Shown here: positions 8,369 through 17,356 of the stretch, in pieces
Numbering within the stretch: the first letter of the stretch is position 1
Layout of the letters: every line of letters starts with the position of its first letter
Assembly: GCF_007559335.1 (NCBI RefSeq)
Contig: NZ_VMBG01000001.1
Location: 682,001 to 746,000, forward strand
Direction of reading: 5' to 3'
Origin: Rariglobus hedericola
GTDB taxonomy: Bacteria; Verrucomicrobiota; Verrucomicrobiia; Opitutales; Opitutaceae
Length of the DNA stretch: 64,000 bases
Position numbers and translations under genes: made by a program
Notes under the pieces: model-generated
The model's input: the letters and a program-made list of their open reading frames with translations, nothing else
Told to the model about the DNA's origin: nothing
The model's database searches: none

Positions 8369-9912
8369 CAGAATTGAAAGTAGATGAATTCGCTCAGTTT
8401 GTTAAACTCACGGCCGACCGCGTAAAGCAACCCCAGCACGAGCAACATCCATGGCCATGTGGGCCGCCATTGCCACATCCGGCGCCGCTCGGTCGGTGCG
8501 ATCACTGCCGGACCGTAATGCGGGGAATAACGCCCCAACCAGCGCTGGCTGTTGGGGAGCAACCAGGCAATCAGCATGGCCGCTATCAATGGGCGCCAGG
8601 CGCGGGAGCTTTTCACGATTTCGGCTCCTTTGGCCGGCCAGCTTTCCCAGCCGTTCAATCCAACCATGGAGGCGTAAATGCCATGGGTTGTTTTCCAAGC
8701 CGCCTCAGCGGATCCGTTGGCACTCAACTCATATGAGCCGGCGCGAAAAGGAACCCACGCCATGACCACTGCAAGAAACGTCAGAGGGATGGCTACTCCC
8801 CGGGGCAACGGTCCCCATCCCGCCCGTTCACGAATCGCCGCCCAGCCATGATTCACGCATAAATAAACCCCGTGCAGTAATCCCCACAGGAAAAACGTGA
8901 CGCCGGCTCCATGCCAGAGTCCGCCCAGAACCATCGTAACGAGAAGGTTGCTGTAACGACGCGCCGGTCCCCGACGGTTTCCGCCCAAAGGAAAATAAAG
9001 ATACTCACGCAAAAACCGCGACAGCGTGATGTGCCACCGTCGCCAGAAATCAACGATCGAAGTCGCCTTGTAAGGTGAGTTGAAGTTCAGCGGCAGGCGG
9101 ATGCCGAAAAAATACGCTATGCCGATCGCCATGTCCGAGTAGCCCGAGAAATCAAAATAGATCTGCATCGTGTAACCGAGGGCAGCGGCCCAAGCCTCGC
9201 CAAACAGGAGCGGTCGGGCACCCGACGCTGCAAAGTCGAACAAGGGCGTGGCCGTGCGTGCGACATAATCGGCGATAACCACCTTCTTGAATAATCCGAC
9301 TGCCAGCAGCGTGAGTCCGACCGCGAACTGCCGCCGCCCCGGCCTCGCGGCCTGCGCATTGAACTGCGGCATCAGTTCCGTGTGATGGACAAGAGGACCA
9401 GCGATCAAGTGAGGGAAGAACGTAACGAATAACAGGTAGTCGTTGAAGTTGTAGTCTTTCGTTATTCCGCGATGTGCATCGACCAGATAAGCCACCTGCA
9501 AAAACGTGAAAAATGACACCGCGAGTGGCAGCACCAAGTGGGGTATTTCGTGCGGCCACCCGGTGGCTCCATTGAGCAACGTAGCAAAAAGCCCCAGATA
9601 TTTATAATACGCGAGCAAAGCGAGGTTTGCCCCTACTCCCAGGGAGAGGAGTGCAAACCTGCGGCGCGGGGAGCTCGTATGTGCAATACTTCGCCCGCAC
9701 CAAAAATTTCCCGCGCATGACGCCAGAATCAGGATCAAATAAAACGGCGTCCACGCTTCGGACGGATCGGGCGACCACCATGCATAAAATCCCAGACTCA
9801 CCAAAACCAGCCAGCCCATCGCCCATCGCCAGCGTAACCGGCCCAGCGTGACATACACCGCCAGGGTGAGCGGTAAAAACAGGAGCAGAAAAACATAGGA
9901 GTTGAACAACAT
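8368..9912 (-). CDS. MBOAT family O-acyltransferase (AlgI-like)
   Basis: A 514-residue polytopic inner-membrane protein. It has many hydrophobic segments, and the MBOAT core includes QIYFDFSGYSDMAIGIAYFFG, FWRRWHITLSRFLREYLYFP and GGLWHGAGVTFFLWGLLHG, the latter carrying the invariant active-site His. Length and motif order match AlgI/PatA-type proteins that move acetyl groups from cytoplasmic acetyl-CoA across the membrane. It is coupled to the AlgX/J-like gene downstream and lies 23 bp after the GT11 gene, placing O-acylation in the same operon as fucosylation. Confidence 0.92.
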   Translation of the reverse strand: MLFNSYVFLLLFLPLTLAVYVTLGRLRWRWAMGWLVLVSLGFYAWWSPDPSEAWTPFYLILILASCAGNFWCGRSIAHTSSPRRRFALLSLGVGANLALLAYYKYLGLFATLLNGATGWPHEIPHLVLPLAVSFFTFLQVAYLVDAHRGITKDYNFNDYLLFVTFFPHLIAGPLVHHTELMPQFNAQAARPGRRQFAVGLTLLAVGLFKKVVIADYVARTATPLFDFAASGARPLLFGEAWAAALGYTMQIYFDFSGYSDMAIGIAYFFGIRLPLNFNSPYKATSIVDFWRRWHITLSRFLREYLYFPLGGNRRGPARRYSNLLVTMVLGGLWHGAGVTFFLWGLLHGVYLCVNHGWAAIRERAGWGPLPRGVAIPLTFLAVVMAWVPFRAGSYELSANGSAEAAWKTTHGIYASMVGLNGWESWPAKGAEIVKSSRAWRPLIAAMLIAWLLPNSQRWLGRYSPHYGPAVIAPTERRRMWQWRPTWPWMLLVLGLLYAVGREFNKLSEFIYFQF

Positions 9913-9935
9913 ATGTCGCGAATCGGCCGGTCCTT

Positions 9936-10811
9936 TTATGTCGGGATAATACGCCAGTGCCTGGCGGGAAAAAGCGGTATGACTGTGCTGGGTTCAGGCG
10001 CAAAAACGTGGCCGATGTCAGGGGATCGCAACCACGCTCCCCACCAGCTGAAGCTGCTGTTGGCGGTAATGGCATGCTTGCAACGGGTCATCAACCAGAG
10101 GTCGGCCAGCTCATCTTCCGTGTTGTGACTAACCGTGCGCACTGTGCTACCGCCAAAATTCAGCGCCTTCACAGGCCAGGCCTGATCGTCGCCAAACAGA
10201 TAGAATGGCACATCGCCCCGCTCTTTGCGCACGGCATCAATGGCCGTCTGATAATAGGATGCCTCCAGCAACGGCGTATAACGCACACGACGCACGTGAA
10301 GAAAAACGGATTCGCCCTGAGTCATCTCCGCACCGAGTTCATGATTACGGGCATCACCCGGTTCCGGCGGCGTCAGCTCCCGACGTATGGTTGAAGATTG
10401 ATCGGTGAAATAGGCTTCGTCCTGCCAGTAACCCAACAAAGTCACCCGCGCACGCTGCGAATTCAGGGTTGTGAGCTGATCCGCTGATTGTGTGCGGCGC
10501 TCGGCCAGGTAACTGCGTTGGTTGCGCGGCAGCAGCTTGTTGAACGCGCGGATGAGTTTGTGTCGTGGATGCTTGAGCGTGGGTGCGACCCGCCAGGATT
10601 CCGGCATGGGTTCCGCGGCAATCGGGAACCGGTCCAGCCTATACGAACGACCAAAGCCATCCGCCGTGTAGCCGCGAACAGTATCCAAATACAGCTTGCG
10701 TCCGGTGCGCAGGGCCAGTGCCCGCGCCGTCGCATAGATGAAAAGCTGGTTGCCCAAGCCTCCCTTGACGATGGCGATGACCGCCGGCTGCTTGTCGGGC
10801 TGTTCGCTCAC
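9936..10811 (-). CDS. Glycosyltransferase family 11 (alpha-1,2-fucosyltransferase type), altered motif I
   Basis: A 291-residue protein. GGLGNQLFIYATARAL (residues about 17-32), the FGDD-x-x-W segment and the C-terminal HAITANSSFSWWGAWL block are characteristic of GT11 enzymes using GDP-fucose. The core motif normally reads H-x-R-R-G-D-Y; here it reads HVRRVRY, so the G and the conserved acidic residue are replaced by V and R. The gene otherwise looks intact and is coupled to the upstream dehydrogenase (ATGA at 10808-10811). It may use a changed substrate or be impaired. Confidence 0.82.
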   Translation of the reverse strand: MSEQPDKQPAVIAIVKGGLGNQLFIYATARALALRTGRKLYLDTVRGYTADGFGRSYRLDRFPIAAEPMPESWRVAPTLKHPRHKLIRAFNKLLPRNQRSYLAERRTQSADQLTTLNSQRARVTLLGYWQDEAYFTDQSSTIRRELTPPEPGDARNHELGAEMTQGESVFLHVRRVRYTPLLEASYYQTAIDAVRKERGDVPFYLFGDDQAWPVKALNFGGSTVRTVSHNTEDELADLWLMTRCKHAITANSSFSWWGAWLRSPDIGHVFAPEPSTVIPLFPARHWRIIPT

Positions 10812-12079
10812 GCCTTGTGATACTTCGCGGGGCGGCGGCGCAGGCAGTTGCGCGTATCGATTACGGGCATCGGATACGCGGTGAAATCGAACTCCTTGTA
10901 GGCTTCGTGTCCGGTCGAGAGCACGATCAAATCGTAATCGGGCGTGATCTCGGTGATCGATTTACGGCCGGCATAGATGGCGTGTTCACGCGTGAGCGGA
11001 ATCACCGGCACGAACGGATCATGATACGCGACCTTGGCGCCGAGTGCCTCGAACTTCTCGATGAGTTTGTAGCTGGGGGACTCGCGGTCGTCGTCGACGT
11101 TGGCCTTGTAGGCGAGGCCGAGGATGAGCACGCGGGCGTTTTTAACCGCCTTGCCGTCGTTGTTGAGCGCTTCGAAGGCGATCTTCACCACGTAGTCCGG
11201 CATGGCGGTGTTGATCTCGCCGGCGAGTTCGATGAAACGCGTGTGCTGGCCAAACTCACGGGCCTTCCAAGTCAGGTAAAACGGATCAATCGGAATGCAG
11301 TGTCCACCGAGTCCTGGGCCCGGATAAAACGGCATGTAGCCAAACGGCTTGGTCTTGGCCGCTTCGATTACTTCCCAGATGTCGATGCCCATCGCCGCGT
11401 ATACGACCTTAAGTTCGTTCACCAAGGCGATGTTCACGGAGCGGAAAATATTTTCGAGGAGCTTGGTCGCCTCGGCCACGCGGCACGAGCTGACCGGCAC
11501 GAGCTTCTGGATGGCGATGCCGTAAAGCGCCAGCGCCTTGTCGAGACACGCCGGTGTGAGGCCGCCGACGACCTTCGGAATGCTGGCAACCTTGCTGTCG
11601 GGATTGCCCGGATCTTCGCGCTCCGGCGAAAACGCCAGATGGAAATCCACACCGGCTTTCAAGCCCGAGCCTTCTTCGAGCACCGCGCGCAACTCACCAT
11701 CGGTCGTGCCGGGATAGGTCGTCGATTCGAGCACGACCAACACGCCTTTGCTCAAGTGCGGTGCCAGCGCGCGGCCGGTGTTGAGCACATAGCTCAAGTC
11801 AGGCTCGCGAAACGCGTTCAACGGCGTGGGCACGCACAGGATGATCGCTTCGACTTCCTTCGCCCGCGAAAAATCCACCGACGCCTCCAGGCGTCCCGCA
11901 GCACGTTGCTCGGCGACCGCCGCCGGCGTGATGTGCTTGATGTAGCTGCGGCCGGCGTTGATCGCATCGGTTTTCTTCGAGTCGATATCAAGGCCCAGCA
12001 CACGGCAGCCCGAACGGGAGAATTGCAGGGATAAGGGCAGGCCCACGTAACCGAGGCCGACGATCGCAAGGGATTTCAT
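10808..12079 (-). CDS. UDP-sugar 6-dehydrogenase (UDP-GlcNAc dehydrogenase-like, nucleotide sugar dehydrogenase)
   Basis: A 423-residue cytoplasmic enzyme that oxidises C6 of a UDP-hexose to the uronic acid with 2 NAD+. The N-terminal Rossmann domain begins VGLGYVGLPL (about residues 7-16). The middle domain carries ESTTYPGTT and FSPEREDPGN. The catalytic Cys lies in GPGLGGHCIPIDPFYL. The C-terminal domain has LGLAYKANVDDDRESP. This motif set is closer to WbpA/WbpO/VipA-type UDP-HexNAc dehydrogenases than to the Ugd type. The start at 12079 is chosen because the upstream in-frame extension overlaps the next gene in another frame. Product: a uronic acid for the surface glycan. Confidence 0.88.
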   Translation of the reverse strand: MKSLAIVGLGYVGLPLSLQFSRSGCRVLGLDIDSKKTDAINAGRSYIKHITPAAVAEQRAAGRLEASVDFSRAKEVEAIILCVPTPLNAFREPDLSYVLNTGRALAPHLSKGVLVVLESTTYPGTTDGELRAVLEEGSGLKAGVDFHLAFSPEREDPGNPDSKVASIPKVVGGLTPACLDKALALYGIAIQKLVPVSSCRVAEATKLLENIFRSVNIALVNELKVVYAAMGIDIWEVIEAAKTKPFGYMPFYPGPGLGGHCIPIDPFYLTWKAREFGQHTRFIELAGEINTAMPDYVVKIAFEALNNDGKAVKNARVLILGLAYKANVDDDRESPSYKLIEKFEALGAKVAYHDPFVPVIPLTREHAIYAGRKSITEITPDYDLIVLSTGHEAYKEFDFTAYPMPVIDTRNCLRRRPAKYHKA

Positions 12080-12114
12080 TGAAGGGACTATCGGAGCGAA
12101 CCGCGGGCCGGGCT

Positions 12115-13224
12115 TCAAGGCTTGGTTACGAGTTCCTTGTAAACGGCCAAAGACGACTCGCACATGCATTTGAGCGTATAAGGTTCGCCCACCACGCCCG
12201 GCACGGGCCGCTCGCGCAACACCCGTTGCGTCGCCGCCAGCAAGCCCGCCTGATCGCCCAGTCGCACGCAACCAGCCGGAAAAAACGGCCGCAATTGCTC
12301 CCCCACTCCGCCATGATCGTAACCGATGAACGCGCGGCCCAGTGCGAGTGTTTCCAACGTCACGCGGCCGAACGACTCCGGCTGCTGAGATAGCGAATAC
12401 ACGATGTCACTGACCGCCATGATCTCCCGCACATCCGATCGGTGACCTAGAAAACTCACATCCTCGCCCACTCCCAGCTCCGCAGAGCGCGCGCGCAACT
12501 CCGCCAGATAAGCGCGTTTTTTAGGGTGGGTATCGCCCACCACCAATCCATGCACCGCGATGCCGGCTTTTTTGAGCCCGGCGAGTAGTTGGAAAAAATC
12601 CTCGTGGCCCTTGAGCCGGGTGATTCGACCCGGGATGAGCAGCACTGCTTTGCCCGCACACTGCGGTTGGGCGGCCTGCCAGCTCGCCAGCCATTCCGCA
12701 GCGGGCGTAAATCCGCGCGGATACTGTTCAAGCGTCACGCCGCGAGGCACGACGCGAATAACATCAGCCGGCACCTGCGGATAATTCTTGAGGATGTAGT
12801 CGCGAATGCTTTCCGACACCGCGATCACCCGCTCGCCCTTCACCATGATCGCCGAGTAGGCGTTAACGGAGTAAAATCCGTGAACGGTCGACACGAGGTG
12901 CGGGCGTTTCAGCGGATCCATTTTGCGCCAGGCCAGCCAAGCGATCCAGCCCGGCACGCGTGAGCGGATGTGCACGATGTCCGGCCGTTCCTGCTCGAAC
13001 ACGCGGCGCAGCGCACGCACCTGAAAAAGCGATCCGAGGCTTTTGCGATGAACGGGCAACGTCACGTGTTTCGCTCCTATTTTCTCCAACTCTGTCACCA
13101 GACGTCCGCCGTTTGAAACCACGACGGCCTCATGTCCTTCGGCGATGAGTGCGCGTGCGATTTCCAGCGTGCCGCGCTCGACACCACCGGCGTTTAACTC
13201 GGGTAAAATCTGCAAAACCTTCAT
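12115..13224 (-). CDS. Glycosyltransferase family 4 (GT-B)
   Basis: A 369-residue cytoplasmic or membrane-associated glycosyltransferase. The N-terminus LPELNAGGVERGTLEIARAL is the acceptor-side G-G-x-E-R motif of GT4. The C-terminal domain has LLIPGRITRLKGHEDF and the nucleotide-sugar binding E-x7-E block (about residues 308-330, SFGRVTLETLALGRAFIGYD). The family is common in LPS core and O-antigen assembly. Its start overlaps the stop of the ELM1-like gene (ATGA at 13221-13224), so the two are probably co-translated. Sugar specificity is unknown. Confidence 0.88.
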   Translation of the reverse strand: MKVLQILPELNAGGVERGTLEIARALIAEGHEAVVVSNGGRLVTELEKIGAKHVTLPVHRKSLGSLFQVRALRRVFEQERPDIVHIRSRVPGWIAWLAWRKMDPLKRPHLVSTVHGFYSVNAYSAIMVKGERVIAVSESIRDYILKNYPQVPADVIRVVPRGVTLEQYPRGFTPAAEWLASWQAAQPQCAGKAVLLIPGRITRLKGHEDFFQLLAGLKKAGIAVHGLVVGDTHPKKRAYLAELRARSAELGVGEDVSFLGHRSDVREIMAVSDIVYSLSQQPESFGRVTLETLALGRAFIGYDHGGVGEQLRPFFPAGCVRLGDQAGLLAATQRVLRERPVPGVVGEPYTLKCMCESSLAVYKELVTKP

Positions 13225-14147
13225 CGGAAAAATCGGTTGATAATCAGGTCGGCGCAGCGGGCCGTTTCGTGCAATGCGGGAGCCGCCCCCCAGGCTTCGG
13301 GAGCTTTGCGCCATGCGTCCAGCGTCCGCACGTAGCCATCCGCGAGCAGATCGTTGACTGCCTTTACCGTGCGAGCCGCCGGGTTTTTCACGGGCAGTGG
13401 CAAGACGCCCACGCGTGCGCCCGCAGTCAGGGCTTCGAAGATCATCGAGACACTGTCTTCGGTCACCCACACTTCGCGAGCCGCGCTAAGAGTCGCCGGC
13501 AGCCAGCCCGGTTGCGTTTGCTGGTGCGGCACTCGCGTCACGCCGGGCGTGGCGATTTGAGTAATGAAATTTTCGGGCGTGCGGCGTGAATCGCCCACGG
13601 TCCACGCGAGGTCGGGACGGGAGCGCACAATCTCCTCAATCGCCTGAGGCAATGGATCGCCGTTCCAACCATGATGCTTGGACGGCCCGCCGATCAAGAT
13701 GACGCCGGTGTTGGTTTTCAACGGTGCATCTTCGGAGATTCGATTGAGCGCACCTCGGGTGGTCACGACGCGACCGTGATCGGCAGGCTTCGCAAGATCA
13801 TGGCGGGGAACCAAACACAGATCGAACAGCCAGGACGGCAGCGACGGACGCATGATCACGACAGATTTGGCTCCAAATCTCCGTGCCGCCGCCAGCAATG
13901 AAAAGTGGGTGCCGTGTCCCGTTCCGATCACCAGTTGGGGCGCATCGCCGCTCGTTGGGTGTGCACACGCCAGCTTACGTTTAGTCCAGAAGCCGGCACC
14001 TACCGGAAAGCGCACAAGCTCGACGTTCGCTCCCGTGCGGCGACGCAGTGCTTCGGCGAGTCCGGCGCTTTGATTCTCATGGCCGGGACGTCCGTCGGAG
14101 AGAATGCGAATTGAGGTAAGTGCGCGCGGATTCATGTCTGTGTTCAC
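13221..14147 (-). CDS. ELM1/GtrOC1-like protein (mitochondrial fission ELM1 family)
   Basis: A 308-residue protein opening with ILSDGRPGHENQSAGLAEAL, the hallmark of the ELM1 family, and containing VIGTGHGTH, VILIGGPSKHHGW and WVTEDSVSMIFEALTAG. The fold looks like a GT-B glycosyltransferase. In bacteria these genes sit beside lipid A acyltransferase and GT4 genes, as here. The GTG at 14147 overlaps the upstream stop by four bases (GTGA) and is favoured by coupling; an ATG at 14135 is the alternative. Biochemical function in bacteria is not settled; a role in LPS glycosylation is inferred from context. Confidence 0.8.
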   Translation of the reverse strand: MNTDMNPRALTSIRILSDGRPGHENQSAGLAEALRRRTGANVELVRFPVGAGFWTKRKLACAHPTSGDAPQLVIGTGHGTHFSLLAAARRFGAKSVVIMRPSLPSWLFDLCLVPRHDLAKPADHGRVVTTRGALNRISEDAPLKTNTGVILIGGPSKHHGWNGDPLPQAIEEIVRSRPDLAWTVGDSRRTPENFITQIATPGVTRVPHQQTQPGWLPATLSAAREVWVTEDSVSMIFEALTAGARVGVLPLPVKNPAARTVKAVNDLLADGYVRTLDAWRKAPEAWGAAPALHETARCADLIINRFFR

Positions 14148-15406
14148 GGTTGCGTGGTCACGACTACACCGGCTTCGCGCCCCGCTTTCCCCAACTCTTT
14201 GCCGAAATTCGGAGCATAAACGAAATCCAACGGCAGCGCGGCGGACGCATCAATTTCGCGCAGGCATTCAGTCCAGGCTTCAGTAGGTTTACCCGAATTT
14301 TCAGGGCGTGTGTGCACCAACGCGTCGGGCGCAATCCAAGTAGGGCGCGCCGTGCCTGCCGGCACGCAGTATTCAAACGCGAGGTCGTCGGGTTCGATCG
14401 ATAACAATGCCGGAACCGGCGCAGCATCCCTATCCAACCACACGAGGCATCGGCGTTTTTTGGGAGCGATCAACTGTTCGCCGGTAGAACCACGCGGAGT
14501 TTTTCCGGGAACGAATTGCGGTTGGTGGCGGCTGACTTTCCACCGGTCCTGCAGCCAAAACACATCCGCCGGACTCTCGCGCATGACGACCTCGAGCAAG
14601 CGCATGCAATTCGCCGTGGTCGGTTCGCCTTCGAGTTTGTGAAGCTTGATCGACCATTTACCGGGAACGGTGGTTTTGACCGACATCGCCACCACTTGCG
14701 CACCGGTGCGCCGCGCGAGAATCGCCGGCAGCGGAGTGCACACTGTCATGCGACCGAAGAACGGCACCGTTTCACCGATACCGATGGCGCGTTGATCACT
14801 AATGATGCCGAGACAGCCGCCGTCGCGCAGATAAGATGCGAGCATCATCGGGTTCACGCCTTTGGCGAAAGGCACCAGGCCCGTTCGCTTGCGGGTCGCG
14901 ACGACGCGCGCATCCATCACCGGATTGTTGAGCGGACGATACATGGTCGCCGCTTTGCCGGGAGGCAGGATTTGGGGGAATTTTTGCGCCAACGCCTCCC
15001 AGTTGCCCATGTGCGCGAGCAGCACCACCACGCCTCGTCCGGCAGCCATGGCCGCATGCATCACCTCGGGGTTTTCGTTGTCCACCGCCTTGTTCAACCG
15101 AGCTTCGCTCAAGGTGGCGGTGCGCAGTGAAGCGATGAGATTGGCTCCCGAACGCCGGAATACTTCATCCGCCAACGCCGTGATTTCGTCGCGTGATTTT
15201 TCGCCGGCAAACGCGATGCGCAGGTTGCGATTCACCGTGCGACGGTGGCGCTTGGAGAGCCGTCCCGCCACCGCTCCGAGACGCGCCCCCAGCAACGCCG
15301 CCCGTCGCGCCGTGAACAGACCGGTGATTGTTTCCAGCGCCAGGTAAACCAGCCATTCAAGCCTCCACTTGCACCGGCGGGCGAATGAGGGAGACGGGTT
15401 GCTCAT
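14144..15406 (-). CDS. LpxL/HtrB-type lysophospholipid (lipid A) acyltransferase with C-terminal extension
   Basis: A 420-residue protein. The N-terminal 300 residues match the lipid A late acyltransferase family: a hydrophobic anchor (about 18-35), AHMGNWEALA with the catalytic H132-x4-E137 dyad, YRPLNNPVMDARV, and CLGIISDQR with the PFFGR block. It would add a secondary acyl chain to the lipid A precursor at the cytoplasmic face. Unlike the usual roughly 300-residue enzymes it carries about 120 extra residues (from about 300) with a weak beta-alpha pattern. The extension starts like a Rossmann or GT9 domain but is too short to be one. It heads the minus-strand ELM1-GT4-dehydrogenase string and uses the ATG at 15406. 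Confidence 0.82.
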   Translation of the reverse strand: MSNPSPSFARRCKWRLEWLVYLALETITGLFTARRAALLGARLGAVAGRLSKRHRRTVNRNLRIAFAGEKSRDEITALADEVFRRSGANLIASLRTATLSEARLNKAVDNENPEVMHAAMAAGRGVVVLLAHMGNWEALAQKFPQILPPGKAATMYRPLNNPVMDARVVATRKRTGLVPFAKGVNPMMLASYLRDGGCLGIISDQRAIGIGETVPFFGRMTVCTPLPAILARRTGAQVVAMSVKTTVPGKWSIKLHKLEGEPTTANCMRLLEVVMRESPADVFWLQDRWKVSRHQPQFVPGKTPRGSTGEQLIAPKKRRCLVWLDRDAAPVPALLSIEPDDLAFEYCVPAGTARPTWIAPDALVHTRPENSGKPTEAWTECLREIDASAALPLDFVYAPNFGKELGKAGREAGVVVTTQP

Positions 15407-15580
15407 GCGCGCAAAAGCCCGGCTTCCGACAGGGGTTGATAAATGAAAAAACGGCGGACCGGCATGATTAAAACCTCGCACGGTGTCCGTCCGGTCTATC
15501 CGCCGCAAGCTCCCAGAACAGCCGTAATTCGCGCCTCACAATGCTTGCAGTTCGCCCCGCTTTTGCGCCCCATTTCCCCC

Positions 15581-17308
15581 ATGCCGATCCTGACGGTTTC
15601 CGACCTTCGCACTTACTTCCATACCCGCAGCGGCGTTTATCGTGCGGTGGATGGAGTGAGCTTCCAGCTCGAGCGCGGCGAAATCCTCGGGATCGTAGGC
15701 GAATCCGGCTCCGGCAAGTCCGTCACGTGCTACTCGCTGATGGGCCTCGTGCCCCAGCCTCCCGGGCGCATTGAGGGCGGCACCGCGATGTTTGATGGCG
15801 TCGACTTGCTGCATTGTTCGCCGAAGGAGGCGCGCGCGATCCGCGGCAAACGCATCTCGATGATTTTTCAGGATCCGATGACGTCGCTGAATCCGTTCAT
15901 GCGGGTGTCCGAGCAGATCATCGAGCCGTTACTCATCCACGAAAAAATCTCCCGCAAGGACGCACTCGCCCGCGCTCTCGCCATGCTGGAAGCCGTGGGG
16001 ATCACCGATGCGGCCAAGCGCATGCACAATTATCCACACGAGTTCTCAGGCGGCATGCGCCAACGCGTGATGATCGCCATGGCATTGATCACGCGGCCCG
16101 ACATCCTCATAGCCGACGAGCCCACCACCGCGCTCGATGTCACCGTGCAGGCGCAGATCCTCGCGCTCATCAAAAAACTTCAGCGAGAGTTCGGCATGGC
16201 CGTCATCTTCGTCACGCACGATCTCGGCGTCGTCTCCGGACTCTGTGACCGCGTGCAGGTCATGTATGCGGGGCGCATCATGGAAACAGCGGACACCCGC
16301 ACGCTTTTCCGCAACCCGCAGCATCCTTACACCAAAGCCCTGCAACGCTGCGTGCCCGCTCTTCAGGAAAAGGGCCGTCCGCTCTTCACCATTCCCGGTT
16401 TGCCGCCCGATCTTTCGAAGCCGATTTCGGAAACCGAACTGCTCGCGCGCTTTGAATTTCCGCCCGAGGAAACCTCCGCCATCACCGCGCAAGCCCGTGC
16501 GCCGATCGACCAGTCGGACACCATTTTGGAAGTGAAGGATGTCTCCACCTATTTCCCCGGACGGGCCTCGGGCTTTTTCGGCAAAGCGTCGCCCGTCGTG
16601 CGTGCCGTTGATGGCGTCAGTTTGAACGTGAAACGCGGCGAGGTCATCGGTCTCGTCGGTGAATCCGGCTCGGGCAAATCAACGCTGGGCCGCACCATCA
16701 TGCAATTGGTGCCTCCCACCTCGGGCGCCGTCATCCTTGAGGGCAAAAACCTCACGGCCGGATCGGCCGCCGATTTCTCCGCCGTGCGCCGTGATTTGCA
16801 GATGGTTTTCCAAGATCCGTTTGCCTCGCTCAATCCGCGCATGACCATCTTTGCCGCACTGGCCGAACCCCTGCTGGCCCATGCGGTGTGCAAGCCCGCC
16901 GACGTCACCGCGCGTGTCGTCGAACTCATGCGCCAAGTCGGCCTGCCTCCGCGCGACATGCAGAAATATCCGCATGAGTTTTCCGGCGGCCAACGCCAAC
17001 GTATCGCCATCGCCCGCGCACTGGCGCTCGATCCCAAGGTGATCATCGCCGACGAACCGGTGTCCGCGCTCGATGTATCCATTCAGGCACAGATTTTGAA
17101 TCTGCTCGCCGATCTCGTCCGTCGCCTGAACCTCACGCTCATTTTTATTTCCCACGATTTGTCCGTGGTGAAACACATCTCGGATCGGATCGCCGTCATG
17201 TATCACGGCAAAATCGTCGAGCTCGGCCCTGCTCTGGAAGTCATGGAGAACCCGCAACACGAGTATACCCGCACGTTGCTCAGCGCGATTCCACGCATCG
17301 AACGATAA
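15581..17308 (+). CDS. Fused dipeptide/oligopeptide ABC transporter ATPase (DppD-DppF / YejF-like)
   Basis: A 575-residue protein with two complete ABC ATPase domains in tandem. Domain 1 has Walker A GESGSGKS (40-47), signature FSGGMRQRV and Walker [13 protein letters not shown]. Domain 2 repeats this with [17 protein letters not shown] and [11 protein letters not shown]. Each domain is followed by an oligopeptide-ABC C-terminal tail ([24 protein letters not shown]). It energises uptake of peptides or nickel-like substrates with DppB/DppC-type permeases, which are not in this window. The start at 15581 gives the standard N-terminus; in-frame sequence upstream looks non-coding. It is divergent from the LpxL-type gene. 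Confidence 0.92.
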   Translation: MPILTVSDLRTYFHTRSGVYRAVDGVSFQLERGEILGIVGESGSGKSVTCYSLMGLVPQPPGRIEGGTAMFDGVDLLHCSPKEARAIRGKRISMIFQDPMTSLNPFMRVSEQIIEPLLIHEKISRKDALARALAMLEAVGITDAAKRMHNYPHEFSGGMRQRVMIAMALITRPDILIADEPTTALDVTVQAQILALIKKLQREFGMAVIFVTHDLGVVSGLCDRVQVMYAGRIMETADTRTLFRNPQHPYTKALQRCVPALQEKGRPLFTIPGLPPDLSKPISETELLARFEFPPEETSAITAQARAPIDQSDTILEVKDVSTYFPGRASGFFGKASPVVRAVDGVSLNVKRGEVIGLVGESGSGKSTLGRTIMQLVPPTSGAVILEGKNLTAGSAADFSAVRRDLQMVFQDPFASLNPRMTIFAALAEPLLAHAVCKPADVTARVVELMRQVGLPPRDMQKYPHEFSGGQRQRIAIARALALDPKVIIADEPVSALDVSIQAQILNLLADLVRRLNLTLIFISHDLSVVKHISDRIAVMYHGKIVELGPALEVMENPQHEYTRTLLSAIPRIER

Positions 17309-17356
17309 GCGACGAACAGCTGCCGTGTTCGCACAGTTGAAGGCTGTTCACTTCAT

